From an uncultured Eubacteriales bacterium (GTDB taxonomy: Bacteria; Bacillota; Clostridia; Oscillospirales; CAG-272), in contig URDS01000076.1 of assembly GCA_900546635.1 (NCBI GenBank), forward strand, positions 1-9,543: a DNA stretch of 9,543 nt, in the 5' to 3' direction. Under the pieces are notes generated by a model. The model had not been told where the DNA came from. It saw only the letters and a list, made by a program, of their open reading frames with translations, and made no database searches. The position numbers were made by a program, and so were the translations under genes. Positions 1 through 7,165 of this stretch are shown here, in pieces (positions within the stretch are counted from its first letter, which is position 1; each line of letters opens with the position of its first letter).

Positions 1-63
1 TACAAGGCGGCGCATGTCCGCCTTGTAAACGTATTGTATTTGCAATTCTTATCTTGATCGACA
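1..63 (-). repeat. Left copy of a dispersed conserved element with terminal hairpin
   Basis: Read on the minus strand, this stretch runs from a conserved block (63 down to 40, beginning TGTCGAT and ending GAATTGCAA) through a 9-base spacer to a second block (30 down to 9, beginning GTTTACAAGG). Both blocks recur at the right edge of the window in inverted orientation, with 22/24 and 21/22 identities. The outer end is itself a hairpin: TACAAGGCGG at 1-10 pairs perfectly with CCGCCTTGTA at 18-27 around a 7-base loop. No reading frame of note crosses it. It lies directly downstream of the permease terminator hairpin. It could be a dispersed intergenic repeat (REP- or MITE-like) or part of a structured RNA; the sequence does not decide between these. 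Confidence 0.7.
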
Positions 64-94
64 AACAGCCGCTGTAAAGACAGCGGCTGTTTGT
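61..94 (-). terminator. Probable intrinsic terminator of the lactate permease gene
   Basis: A perfect 15-bp stem (61-75 with 80-94) closes a 4-base loop. On the minus strand it begins 17 bases after the permease stop codon. The stem has a GC-rich core (AGCCGCTG) and its 3' arm on the minus strand ends TGTTTGT, so the U-run is short and interrupted. Position and stem strength support termination of the permease transcript; the weak U-tract lowers confidence. The same place relative to the conserved tail is occupied by a hairpin of different sequence at the right edge of the window. Confidence 0.65.
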
Positions 95-111
95 TGTGCA
101 AAATAAATTTT

Positions 112-1770
112 TCAGGCGGTAGGATTTATACCCAGAAAGATTGCAATGGCAAAAATTGCGATCACAATTACCGCATAAATCAACATCGGAATGACATTGA
201 GTTTAATAAGTTTCCCCTCACGACCGGCAGTGCCGATGGTGGCGCAGGCCGCAACTGCATTGTTGATGCAGGTAATATTGCCGATAGCGCCGCCGATAAT
301 CTGCATCGCTACGGCAAAAACCGTGGGAAGATTCAACGCGACCGCGGTGTCATACTGCAATTGCGTGAAGAGTGTGTCGGAAACTGAATTGGATCCGGAA
401 ATAAAGGAACCGAGAATTCCGATAAAGGGGGAAAGGCAGACAAATGCATGGCTCCCGACTTCCGCAAGAGCATCGGCCATGATGATCATCATGCTGTCCA
501 TACCGCTTGAATTTACATTGGAATAGCGCATGACCTGTACCAGCGATATGCCGAAGATAATTGCGATTGCCGCGCCGCCGACCTGTTTAAACGTATCTTT
601 CCAGGCAGTTTTGATTTGACTTAAATCCATTTTATGAATAAAGTGAGTCAGAATCGCGGCCAAAATGAAGAAGATTCCGGGCAGATAAGCCCATTTGAGC
701 GTATAATTCAGATCTTCGACACCGAGGATTTCCCTGACGTTCAGCGTAAAAGCCTCTGATTGCAGCAGGGATTTGAGACCGATTTGCGGGATACGGGTCA
801 GAACCAATATGATCGCAATCAGCAGATAGGGAATCCATGCGAGCAGCAGGGACATATTTGACGACTTGGCCGGTGCGACTTTTGCGGTGGCAAGCCAGTC
901 TTTATCAAAGTTTTCGGGTGCGCCGAAATCCCATGTGCGTTTGGGACAGAGAAATCCGCGTTTCGCTGCAAAAACCGTGATTGCAATGCTGATCATTGCA
1001 CTGAGCAGCGAGGTAAATTCATAGCCGATGAACACGGTAACCAGGAGATAGGGGACGGTAAAGGAAAGTCCCGCAAACAGAGCAAACGGAATAACCTCAA
1101 ATGCGGGTTTGAAGGAACGTTCCGGTCCGAAGAATTTGGTCATAACCGCGATACCGAGCAGCGGGATAAAGGTACCGACGATCGCGTGCGGAATGGCCGT
1201 CCACAGGGAAACGGCTTCAGCATACGCTTCAAAAGAAGCGCCGGTTGCCATGACTGAGTCTTCAACAATATCCAACGAAATTTGTACCGGTGTACCCACT
1301 GCGCCGAACGATACGGCAACGCTGTCATAAATCAGCGCGACAGAAGCGGCGGCGAGCGGCGGAAAGCCGAGGCTGACCATGAGCGGCCCTGCAAGCGCGG
1401 CCGGCGTGCCGAATCCGGCCGCTCCCTCGATAAAGGAACCGAACGCAAAGCCGATAATAATCGCCTGAATGCGTTTATCCGGGTTGATATTCATAAATCC
1501 GCGGTTGATGGCGGACATAGCGCCGGAGGATTTCAGCGTATTCATAACCAGTATTGCGCCGAAAATGATAATCAGCACATCCAGAGAACTGAGCAGGCCG
1601 TAAATCGAATATGCCGCAATATTCCGAAAATCCATTTTCCAAATGAAAAAAGCCAGAATGCAGGCAAAAAGCCAGGAAATCGGCAGACAGCGTTTGGCGG
1701 GCCAGTTAAACGCCAGCATCAGGACAAGCGTTGCCAGGATCGGCAAAAAAGCAATTAAAGCGTAAATCAT
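112..1770 (-). CDS. lctP: L-lactate permease (LctP family)
   Basis: This encodes a 552-residue polytopic membrane protein of the LctP/LldP family, which imports L-lactate (and often glycolate or D-lactate) by proton symport across the cytoplasmic membrane. The length matches the family norm of about 550. Family hallmarks are visible: the glycine-rich GSFIEGAAGFGTPAA stretch at about 111-125, VSFGAVGTP near 153-161, the SGSNSVSDTLF segment at about 458-468, and GGAIGNITCINNAVAA at about 493-508. Hydrophobic spans cover most of the chain, including both ends. The ATG is preceded on the minus strand by GAGG with an 8-base gap, and a good promoter lies about 40 bases upstream. A strong hairpin follows the stop. 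No lactate dehydrogenase, LutABC or electron-transfer flavoprotein gene is adjacent, so the exact substrate is inferred from family only. Confidence 0.93.
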   Translation of the reverse strand: MIYALIAFLPILATLVLMLAFNWPAKRCLPISWLFACILAFFIWKMDFRNIAAYSIYGLLSSLDVLIIIFGAILVMNTLKSSGAMSAINRGFMNINPDKRIQAIIIGFAFGSFIEGAAGFGTPAALAGPLMVSLGFPPLAAASVALIYDSVAVSFGAVGTPVQISLDIVEDSVMATGASFEAYAEAVSLWTAIPHAIVGTFIPLLGIAVMTKFFGPERSFKPAFEVIPFALFAGLSFTVPYLLVTVFIGYEFTSLLSAMISIAITVFAAKRGFLCPKRTWDFGAPENFDKDWLATAKVAPAKSSNMSLLLAWIPYLLIAIILVLTRIPQIGLKSLLQSEAFTLNVREILGVEDLNYTLKWAYLPGIFFILAAILTHFIHKMDLSQIKTAWKDTFKQVGGAAIAIIFGISLVQVMRYSNVNSSGMDSMMIIMADALAEVGSHAFVCLSPFIGILGSFISGSNSVSDTLFTQLQYDTAVALNLPTVFAVAMQIIGGAIGNITCINNAVAACATIGTAGREGKLIKLNVIPMLIYAVIVIAIFAIAIFLGINPTA

Positions 1771-1810
1771 AGAGCAAACCTCGGTAGTGTGAATCTGAAA
1801 ATATGCATGA

Positions 1811-1846
1811 CCTATTAATCATACCTGAAAACGGCAAAGACGTCAA
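1811..1846 (-). promoter_or_regulatory. lctP: Sigma-A-type promoter for the lactate permease gene
   Basis: On the minus strand, a -35 box TTGACG (1846-1841) is separated by exactly 17 bases from a -10 box TATGAT (1823-1818). Each box matches consensus at 5 of 6 positions. The predicted start of transcription is near 1811, giving an untranslated leader of about 40 bases before the permease ATG. Confidence 0.75.
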
Positions 1847-1852
1847 TTGCCG
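1832..1852. promoter_or_regulatory. Operator-like dyad over the permease -35 box
   Basis: A perfect 6-bp inverted repeat, CGGCAA (1832-1837) and TTGCCG (1847-1852), is separated by 9 bases and spans the -35 box of the permease promoter. A regulator bound here would block RNA polymerase. This fits the known habit of lactate permeases of being controlled by GntR- or LysR-type regulators, but no regulator gene is in the window and the dyad does not identify a family. Confidence 0.4.
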
Positions 1853-1910
1853 AAATGCAAGGAAAAAATAAGAAAATTTGACAAATTTTATACAGGATTA
1901 ATATTAAATC

Positions 1911-1949
1911 ATAAAAGAAAAAATGCAAGTTGAAATTTTGACACTTGCA
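1911..1949 (-). terminator. Hairpin followed by a T-run upstream of the permease promoter
   Basis: TGCAAGT (1924-1930) and ACTTGCA (1943-1949) form a perfect 7-bp stem with a 12-base loop. On the minus strand the stem is followed directly by TTTTTTCTTTTAT, the layout of an intrinsic terminator. It lies upstream of the permease promoter, so it would stop leftward transcripts arising near the pseudouridine synthase gene rather than the permease mRNA itself. The stem is only moderately stable and the area is AT-rich, so chance is possible. Confidence 0.35.
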
Positions 1950-2024
1950 AAAAAGGGGCTGCGCGTAAGACTTATGCGTTCGGCTTGTATTCGATTGCGG
2001 CGGTTTGTTTTCGCCTGAATTGAA

Positions 2025-2053
2025 TTGACATGCCGATGCGCCTATGCTATACT
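2025..2053 (+). promoter_or_regulatory. Near-consensus sigma-A promoter for the pseudouridine synthase gene
   Basis: A perfect -35 box TTGACA (2025-2030), a 17-base spacer and a -10 box TATACT (2048-2053, 5 of 6) give one of the best promoters in the window. Transcription should start near 2060. This rules out the longer in-frame ATG at 2044, which lies inside the promoter, and supports the start at 2092. Confidence 0.82.
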
Positions 2054-2091
2054 TAAAAACATTCCCGTGGGCGGAAAAACGGAGGATGGAT

Positions 2092-2745
2092 ATGCTTGAG
2101 ATTTTATATTCTGATGCGGAAATTGCCGTAATTGTTAAACCTGCCGGGATGCTTTCCGAGGAGGGGGGCGGCATAGGCGTTCCGTCCGAACTGCGTGCCG
2201 CACTGAAGACCGATGCTATTTATCCGGTGCACCGCCTGGATCGGGAAACCGGAGGCGTAATGGTCTATGCGCGTACAAAATCTGCGGCGGCGTTCCTTTC
2301 GCGGGCGATTGCGCAGGGACAACTGGAAAAAACCTATTTTGCTTTGGTGCACGGGCGTCCGGAGGCGGAAACGGGTATTTTTGAAGACCTTTTATTTCGA
2401 GATATGCGAAAAAACAAGTCTTATGTGGTAAAACGGCAGCGCGGCGGTGTGCGGCGCGCGTCGCTTTCTTATCAAGTACTTTCTGAAAAAGACGGAATTT
2501 CGCTTGTGCGGATCCGTTTGCATACGGGACGAACGCATCAGATTCGAGTGCAGTTTGCTTCCCGCCGCATGCCGCTTGTGGGCGACGGTCGGTACGGCGC
2601 GGCTGACGGAATTTCGCGGCTTGGACTGTTTGCCTGCCGGCTTTCTTTTGTTCATCCCGTAAGCGGCGAGCGCATGACGTATTTTGCCCGCCCCTCGGGA
2701 GAACTGTGGGACGGATTTGATTTGACCGATGCCGACGAGAATTGA
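2092..2745 (+). CDS. RluA-family RNA pseudouridine synthase
   Basis: This encodes a 217-residue cytoplasmic enzyme that isomerises specific uridines in rRNA or tRNA to pseudouridine. The RluA signature HRLDRETGG lies at residues 47-55, with Asp50 the expected catalytic aspartate. The family's distal motif GRTHQIR is at 146-152, followed by PLVGDGRYG at 161-169. No S4 RNA-binding domain precedes the catalytic domain, so it resembles the short RluA/TruC-like forms rather than the roughly 300-residue RluC/RluD forms. The start at 2092 is chosen because GGAGG (2081-2085) sits 6 bases upstream; the in-frame ATG at 2086 touches the ribosome-binding site and that at 2044 overlaps the -10 box. The target RNA and position cannot be told from sequence. 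The gene appears monocistronic, with 194 bases before the next gene. Confidence 0.92.
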   Translation: MLEILYSDAEIAVIVKPAGMLSEEGGGIGVPSELRAALKTDAIYPVHRLDRETGGVMVYARTKSAAAFLSRAIAQGQLEKTYFALVHGRPEAETGIFEDLLFRDMRKNKSYVVKRQRGGVRRASLSYQVLSEKDGISLVRIRLHTGRTHQIRVQFASRRMPLVGDGRYGAADGISRLGLFACRLSFVHPVSGERMTYFARPSGELWDGFDLTDADEN

Positions 2746-2939
2746 TCAAAATAATCTCGGCAAGGTTTGCGAAAATTGTTTCGCCGTGCGTTCTTAAAGA
2801 AATGGAAAACATGGGACGGCAGCGCCGATCGGCTGTGACCGCGATTTGCCGAAAAATTTTTCTTTTGTTCATCAAGCGTTCACAGCTGGGCTGTAAAATA
2901 TAAACTGTAATCTTATTTATTTACATACGGAGGCAAAAC
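2746..2939 (+). promoter_or_regulatory. Intergenic leader with a weak promoter candidate for the exporter operon
   Basis: No gene is seen in these 194 bases. A possible promoter is TTCACA (2879-2884), a 16-base spacer and TAAACT (2901-2906). A small dyad, ACAGC-TGG-GCTGT (2882-2894), overlaps it and could be an operator. An ATTG-looped 6-bp hairpin at 2769-2784 follows the pseudouridine synthase gene but has no clean U-run, so termination there is uncertain. A strong GGAGG (2929-2933) sits 6 bases before the adaptor ATG. Confidence 0.4.
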
Positions 2940-5123
2940 ATGGCTGATACTGAAATATCGGAAACGGAGCAAAATGAAAATCCAACCGATAAAAAGACGC
3001 GCAAAGCGGACAAAAAGGCACGAAAAAAACGAAAAAAAGGCCGCAAAATATGGATTTTGCTGGTCATTTTGATTTTGATTGCCGCTGTTGTTTGGATTGT
3101 GCCGTCCGTGCTTTTGAAAAAAGCGGGCATCGGAACTTCGATTTATATCGGAGACGTCTATACGGTCGGTAAACGGGATATTCAGGATACGGTCAGCGCA
3201 ACGGGACTGGTTAAGAGCGCAGATGATACGACAGCCAAAGTGTATTCCACACTATCTTATAAAGTCGCCGAGGTGAACGTGGCGCTCGGCGATACGGTCG
3301 AGGCCGGCGATGTGCTTTGCGTATATGAAACGGAGATGCTGGACAGGCAGATTCACGAGTCGGAGCTTTCCATGACCGCGTCCGAGCGTACCGCGGCGCT
3401 CAATCTTGCCTCGGCAAAACTGAACTATGAAACGATGCTGGGGCAGATGCAGAGCGGAATACAGAGCAGCGTAGTCAATGCGCAGACCAGCTATGAAAAT
3501 GCGGTCGTCAATTTTGAGAATGCGCAGAAAGATTATGATGAGTATGCGGGAAAATTAAACAGCGAGTCTGTGATTGCACTCAACAGCGCAAAACGCGCGG
3601 TGGAAGATGCGCAAAAGCAATATGATGATCTGAAGTCGGAAATTGACAATAAGACGCATGCGCAGATCAAGAGCGCGCAGAAAGCGCTGGACAGCGCGAA
3701 AGAAACGTATGAAGATTATAAAGAATGGGTGCGGGACGACGAAACGACCGAACTGAACACGGCTGCTACCGGATTGGAGAACGCATATCATGCGTATATG
3801 GTAGCCAGAGAACGGACCGAAAATGCAGAAGCTGCGCTGGAAAAACAGCATACCCGCCTGGCGGAACTTGAAGCGGAGCTTGCGCAGAAAGAGGCCGAGC
3901 TTGCCGAGGCGAGCGCGGCGCCGGAGCCGGACGAGGCGAAGATTGCCGAACTGAAGCAGCGTATCGAGGAACTCGGACAAATGATTTCCAAACAACAGAC
4001 GAACATTGCCGAGGCGGAAAAAACGGTTGCTTCGCTGATGGAGAGCGAAGATTCTTTTGCCGATCTTTACGATCAGGCGGACGAGGCTTATGGTCTTGCC
4101 TGCCGCGCGGCAGATGCGACGTTGAAAGGGTATTTGACGCAGTATGAAAACGCGGAGGACAATTATGACAATGTGTTGGATACGCTAAACGATACGCTGG
4201 ATTCTTATGAAACGGCGCTGCAAAACGCTAAGGACAACTATGAAAGCGCGCAGGAAAGCGCGGATAAGCAGCTTGAGGGATATGAGACCGCTTTGAACAG
4301 TGCAAGACGCGCGCTCGACAATGCGGCAATGAATCTGGAGAGTGCGAAAGTAGCGGCCAATCAGCAGCTTGAGGCTTACCGGCTTTCTTATGAAAATGCA
4401 AAAAACAGCGCTGACACAACCCTTTCTGATTATAAACTTGCCAATCTTTATGAAGATTTAGGCAAAACGACCGTAACCGCACCGATTTCGGGCACGGTCA
4501 CGGCGGTTTACGCGACGGCGGGCGAGAGCATTACGGGCGTGATGTTTGTGATTGAGGATACGAACAATTTGGTCGTTACTTCCACCGTAAAAGCCTACGA
4601 CCTTGACCGCGTGCATGAGGGCATGAAAGTGATAATCAAATCCGATGCTTCCGGAGATGCGGAGTATACCGGCGTGATCGAATCGCTTGCGCCGACCGCC
4701 AAAAAAGATGCGTCCGGATCGGTTGTTTCTACGAATGACGCCGAATTTGAGACTGTTGTGCGTGTAACCGATTCTGAAAACTTGCTGCGGATCGGCGTCA
4801 GCGCGCGGCTTGCCTATGTTGCGGCGGAGATGTCCGACGCGCTCGCGATTCCGGAAAGTGCGATTCTTTCCGATGCGGACGGCAGTTTTGTTCTAACGGT
4901 CACAGAAAACGAAGAGGGAAATGCGATGCTTGCGCGTACACCCGTGACTTGCGGCGTGAGCGACGGCATTTATGTGGCGGTGACCGGACTTGACGAGGGG
5001 GCGCGGATCGCGGATAACGCTGAAAATTATGCGGCGCTTGCCGGTATTCCGCTCTCCTATACCGAAGTGGATCCGTTTGCTTCCAGCGCCGGTATGTATG
5101 CCTTTATGGGCATGATGCCGTAA
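2940..5123 (+). CDS. HlyD/MacA-type membrane fusion protein with a very long coiled coil
   Basis: This encodes a 727-residue adaptor subunit of a tripartite ABC exporter. The N-terminus is cytoplasmic and extremely basic (Lys/Arg-rich, about 18-36), followed by one membrane anchor at about 37-59. The lipoyl-like domain is split, as is normal for the family: one half at about 82-130 (GDTVEAGDVL at 117-126) and the other at about 510-540 (VTAPISGTV at 512-520). Between them lies a Tyr/Ala-rich alpha-helical region of about 375 residues. A beta-barrel and membrane-proximal part follow to the C-terminus. MacA and YknX are about 370-380 residues, so this protein is nearly twice as long, and the excess is almost all coiled coil. 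A proline-containing break (APEPDE, 327-332) lies near the middle and probably marks the hairpin tip. GGAGG is 6 bases before the ATG. The ATPase gene follows after 14 bases. Confidence 0.9.
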   Translation: MADTEISETEQNENPTDKKTRKADKKARKKRKKGRKIWILLVILILIAAVVWIVPSVLLKKAGIGTSIYIGDVYTVGKRDIQDTVSATGLVKSADDTTAKVYSTLSYKVAEVNVALGDTVEAGDVLCVYETEMLDRQIHESELSMTASERTAALNLASAKLNYETMLGQMQSGIQSSVVNAQTSYENAVVNFENAQKDYDEYAGKLNSESVIALNSAKRAVEDAQKQYDDLKSEIDNKTHAQIKSAQKALDSAKETYEDYKEWVRDDETTELNTAATGLENAYHAYMVARERTENAEAALEKQHTRLAELEAELAQKEAELAEASAAPEPDEAKIAELKQRIEELGQMISKQQTNIAEAEKTVASLMESEDSFADLYDQADEAYGLACRAADATLKGYLTQYENAEDNYDNVLDTLNDTLDSYETALQNAKDNYESAQESADKQLEGYETALNSARRALDNAAMNLESAKVAANQQLEAYRLSYENAKNSADTTLSDYKLANLYEDLGKTTVTAPISGTVTAVYATAGESITGVMFVIEDTNNLVVTSTVKAYDLDRVHEGMKVIIKSDASGDAEYTGVIESLAPTAKKDASGSVVSTNDAEFETVVRVTDSENLLRIGVSARLAYVAAEMSDALAIPESAILSDADGSFVLTVTENEEGNAMLARTPVTCGVSDGIYVAVTGLDEGARIADNAENYAALAGIPLSYTEVDPFASSAGMYAFMGMMP

Positions 5124-5137
5124 ACGGGGGCGTGAAA

Positions 5138-5833
5138 ATGGCGGACACGATTATTGAAATGCAGGATATTCACAAGAGCTTTTATGTGGGAGAACCGAAT
5201 GCGCTTGAGATCCTGCACGGAATTGATTTGTCGGTTCGGCGCGGTGAATTTGTTTCGATTGTCGGCGCTTCGGGCAGCGGAAAATCCACGCTGATGAATA
5301 TTATCGGCGTTCTGGACCGCGCCACGTCGGGCAGTTATACGTTGGACGGCGAGGTGATTGAGGAGGCGGATGACAACGAGCTTTCCGCAATCCGAAATCG
5401 AAAGATCGGATTTGTATTCCAGACGTTTAATTTGATTCCGAGAACCAACGCGCTTTTGAATGTGGAACTTCCGATGATGTATGCCGGCCTTTCAAAACGC
5501 GCACGCAGCGAGCGGGCGCGTATGCTGCTGGATATGGTTGAAATGGGCGACCGCGCCAAGCATCTTCCCAATGAACTGTCCGGCGGACAAAAGCAGCGGG
5601 TCGCGATTGCGCGCGCCATGGCGAACGACCCGGCTATCATTTTGGCCGATGAGCCTACCGGCGCGCTGGACTCCAAAACCGGACGGCTGGTTATGGACAT
5701 TTTTCATCGTCTGCATAAGGATCAGGGCAAAACGATTGTTCTGATTACGCACAATAATGAACTTGCAGAGGAGACCGACCGCGTGTATACGATGCGGGAC
5801 GGTCTGCTCAGCGGCGGGGAGGCGCGCCTGTGA
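5138..5833 (+). CDS. ABC transporter ATP-binding protein (MacB/LolD/YknY type)
   Basis: This encodes a 231-residue soluble ATPase that drives the exporter made by its two neighbours. All nucleotide-binding motifs are intact: Walker A GASGSGKST (43-51), Q-loop Gln95 in VFQTFNLIPR, signature LSGGQKQR (147-154), Walker B IILADEP (167-173, Glu172 catalytic) and the switch His205 in LITHN. The FQTFNLIP and DEPTGALDSKTG sequences are typical of the MacB/LolD/FtsE-like group. A GTG at 5132 is in frame, but GGGGG (5126-5130) is only one base from it and 7 bases from the ATG at 5138, so 5138 is preferred. The 3' end overlaps the permease start by 4 bases (GTGA), which suggests translational coupling and equal expression. 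Confidence 0.94.
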   Translation: MADTIIEMQDIHKSFYVGEPNALEILHGIDLSVRRGEFVSIVGASGSGKSTLMNIIGVLDRATSGSYTLDGEVIEEADDNELSAIRNRKIGFVFQTFNLIPRTNALLNVELPMMYAGLSKRARSERARMLLDMVEMGDRAKHLPNELSGGQKQRVAIARAMANDPAIILADEPTGALDSKTGRLVMDIFHRLHKDQGKTIVLITHNNELAEETDRVYTMRDGLLSGGEARL

Positions 5834-7086
5834 ATTTTATGGAGAATGTGCGTCTTGCCTGGGAGGGCATCCGCGCCGGAAAAATGCGCGCCTTTCTGAC
5901 GATGCTCGGCATTATTATCGGTATTGCTTCGGTCATCGGTATTTTGACGGTGGGCGACGGTCTTACCGGCAACATCAACAACCAAATGAGCACGCTTGGG
6001 GCTACCAATATATACTTTATGCTGCAATCAAAATCCACCGAAGATGAGGGCGGTATGCGGGCCTATGAAGACGGCGATCTGATTTCGGATGAGATGATCG
6101 GCGAGTTGCGTGCGCGGTATCAGGATTCAATTGACTATATCAGCTTGTCGGAATCGGTGGCAAACGGCACGGCCAAGGACGGCAAATTGTATGCCAATGT
6201 GTCGGTTACCGGTGTGAATGAAGAATACGAAATGGCAAACGACCTCACAATTCTGCGCGGGCGGGGAATCACGCAGGCCGACATCGACGGCAACAAGATG
6301 AACGCTGTGGTATCCGACAAGCTGGTCAACAATATGTTCGGCGGAGATACGCAGACCGCGCTCGGTCAGGAATTGATTGTCTATACTTCCTCTGAAATTT
6401 ATACGTTCCGCATTGTCGGCGTATATCAGTATGAGCAGAACGTCATGAATTTCTCATTCAGCGCGGAAAAGGATATTCAAACGCCGGTATATATTCCGCT
6501 GTCTACGGCGAAAAAGCTTTCCGGCGCAGCGGACGGATATTCGATGATTATTGTGTCGGCGAATCCTTCCGTGGACAGCATGAATTTTGCGGCGGTGGCG
6601 GAAAATTTCCTGAATAAGTATTACAAAAACAATCCCAATTTTCAAATTTCATCCATGAGTATGGAGAGTATGCTTTCCACGGTCGATACAATGATGGGGA
6701 CGCTCAATATCGCCATTGCGGTAATTGCGGGCATTTCACTTTTAGTCGGCGGTATCGGCGTTATGAATATCATGCTGGTATCGGTGACGGAGCGCACACG
6801 GGAAATCGGAACGCGCAAAGCCATCGGCGCGACGAACGGCGACATTCGTATGCAGTTTGTTGTGGAGAGCGTGATTATTTGCGTGATCGGCGGTATTTTC
6901 GGAATTTTGCTCGGCGCGCTGCTCGGCTATTTCGGTTCCTCGCTGCTCGGCGTGGCTACAATGCCGAGTTTGTCTTATGTGGCGCTTGCCGTCGGTTTCA
7001 GTATGGCGATCGGTATCTTTTTCGGATATTATCCGGCCAACAAGGCGGCAAAGCTTGACCCGATCGAAGCGTTGCGCTACGAATAA
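5830..7086 (+). CDS. ABC transporter permease, MacB/FtsX family (YknZ-like)
   Basis: This encodes a 418-residue membrane subunit. The arrangement is that of the MacB permease domain: one transmembrane helix at about 20-41, a large extracytoplasmic domain at about 45-285, then three helices at about 291-317, 344-368 and 381-401. The conserved coupling segment VTERTREIGTRKAIGA (319-334) and the C-terminal family ending YPANKAAKLDPIEALRYE (from 401) are both present. Known relatives move antimicrobial peptides, macrolides or lipoproteins by mechanotransmission rather than through a classic channel. The substrate here is unknown. The start is the GTG at 5830: GGGGAGG (5816-5822) lies 7 bases upstream, while the in-frame ATG at 5839 is too far from it. 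It overlaps the ATPase stop by 4 bases and ends the operon, just before a strong terminator. Confidence 0.93.
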   Translation: MNFMENVRLAWEGIRAGKMRAFLTMLGIIIGIASVIGILTVGDGLTGNINNQMSTLGATNIYFMLQSKSTEDEGGMRAYEDGDLISDEMIGELRARYQDSIDYISLSESVANGTAKDGKLYANVSVTGVNEEYEMANDLTILRGRGITQADIDGNKMNAVVSDKLVNNMFGGDTQTALGQELIVYTSSEIYTFRIVGVYQYEQNVMNFSFSAEKDIQTPVYIPLSTAKKLSGAADGYSMIIVSANPSVDSMNFAAVAENFLNKYYKNNPNFQISSMSMESMLSTVDTMMGTLNIAIAVIAGISLLVGGIGVMNIMLVSVTERTREIGTRKAIGATNGDIRMQFVVESVIICVIGGIFGILLGALLGYFGSSLLGVATMPSLSYVALAVGFSMAIGIFFGYYPANKAAKLDPIEALRYE

Positions 7087-7104
7087 AAAAGCGGTTTATG
7101 CGCA

Positions 7105-7151
7105 AAAAGCATCCCTGCAAAGCATTTTTTTTGCTTTGCGGGGATGCTTTT
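7105..7151. terminator. Bidirectional intrinsic terminator between convergent genes
   Basis: A 20-bp stem (7105-7124 with 7132-7151, one G-T wobble) closes a loop of seven T residues. T-runs follow on the plus strand (TTTTCTAACTTTTCT) and on the minus strand (TTTTTGCG). It begins 18 bases after the exporter permease stop and, on the other strand, 14 bases after the hydrolase stop, so it should end both converging transcripts. Confidence 0.92.
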
Positions 7152-7165
7152 CTAACTTTTCTATC

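Noticed and set aside
1282..1758. Plus-strand open frame of 158 codons opposite the lactate permease
   Set aside because: It is a shadow of the permease: highly charged, Arg/Asn/Gln-rich, with no motif or start signal.
2044..2091. N-terminal extension of the pseudouridine synthase from the ATG at 2044
   Set aside because: This ATG lies within the promoter, upstream of the predicted transcription start near 2060; the ATG at 2092 has a proper ribosome-binding site.
1815..2174. Minus-strand open frame of 119 codons in the divergent intergenic region
   Set aside because: It overlaps the start of the pseudouridine synthase gene and both promoters, and its sequence is Phe/Ile/Ser-rich low complexity without a domain.
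2216..2875. Minus-strand open frame of 219 codons over the pseudouridine synthase gene
   Set aside because: It is antisense to a gene with intact RluA motifs, is rich in Arg/Pro/Ala typical of shadow frames, and has no family resemblance.
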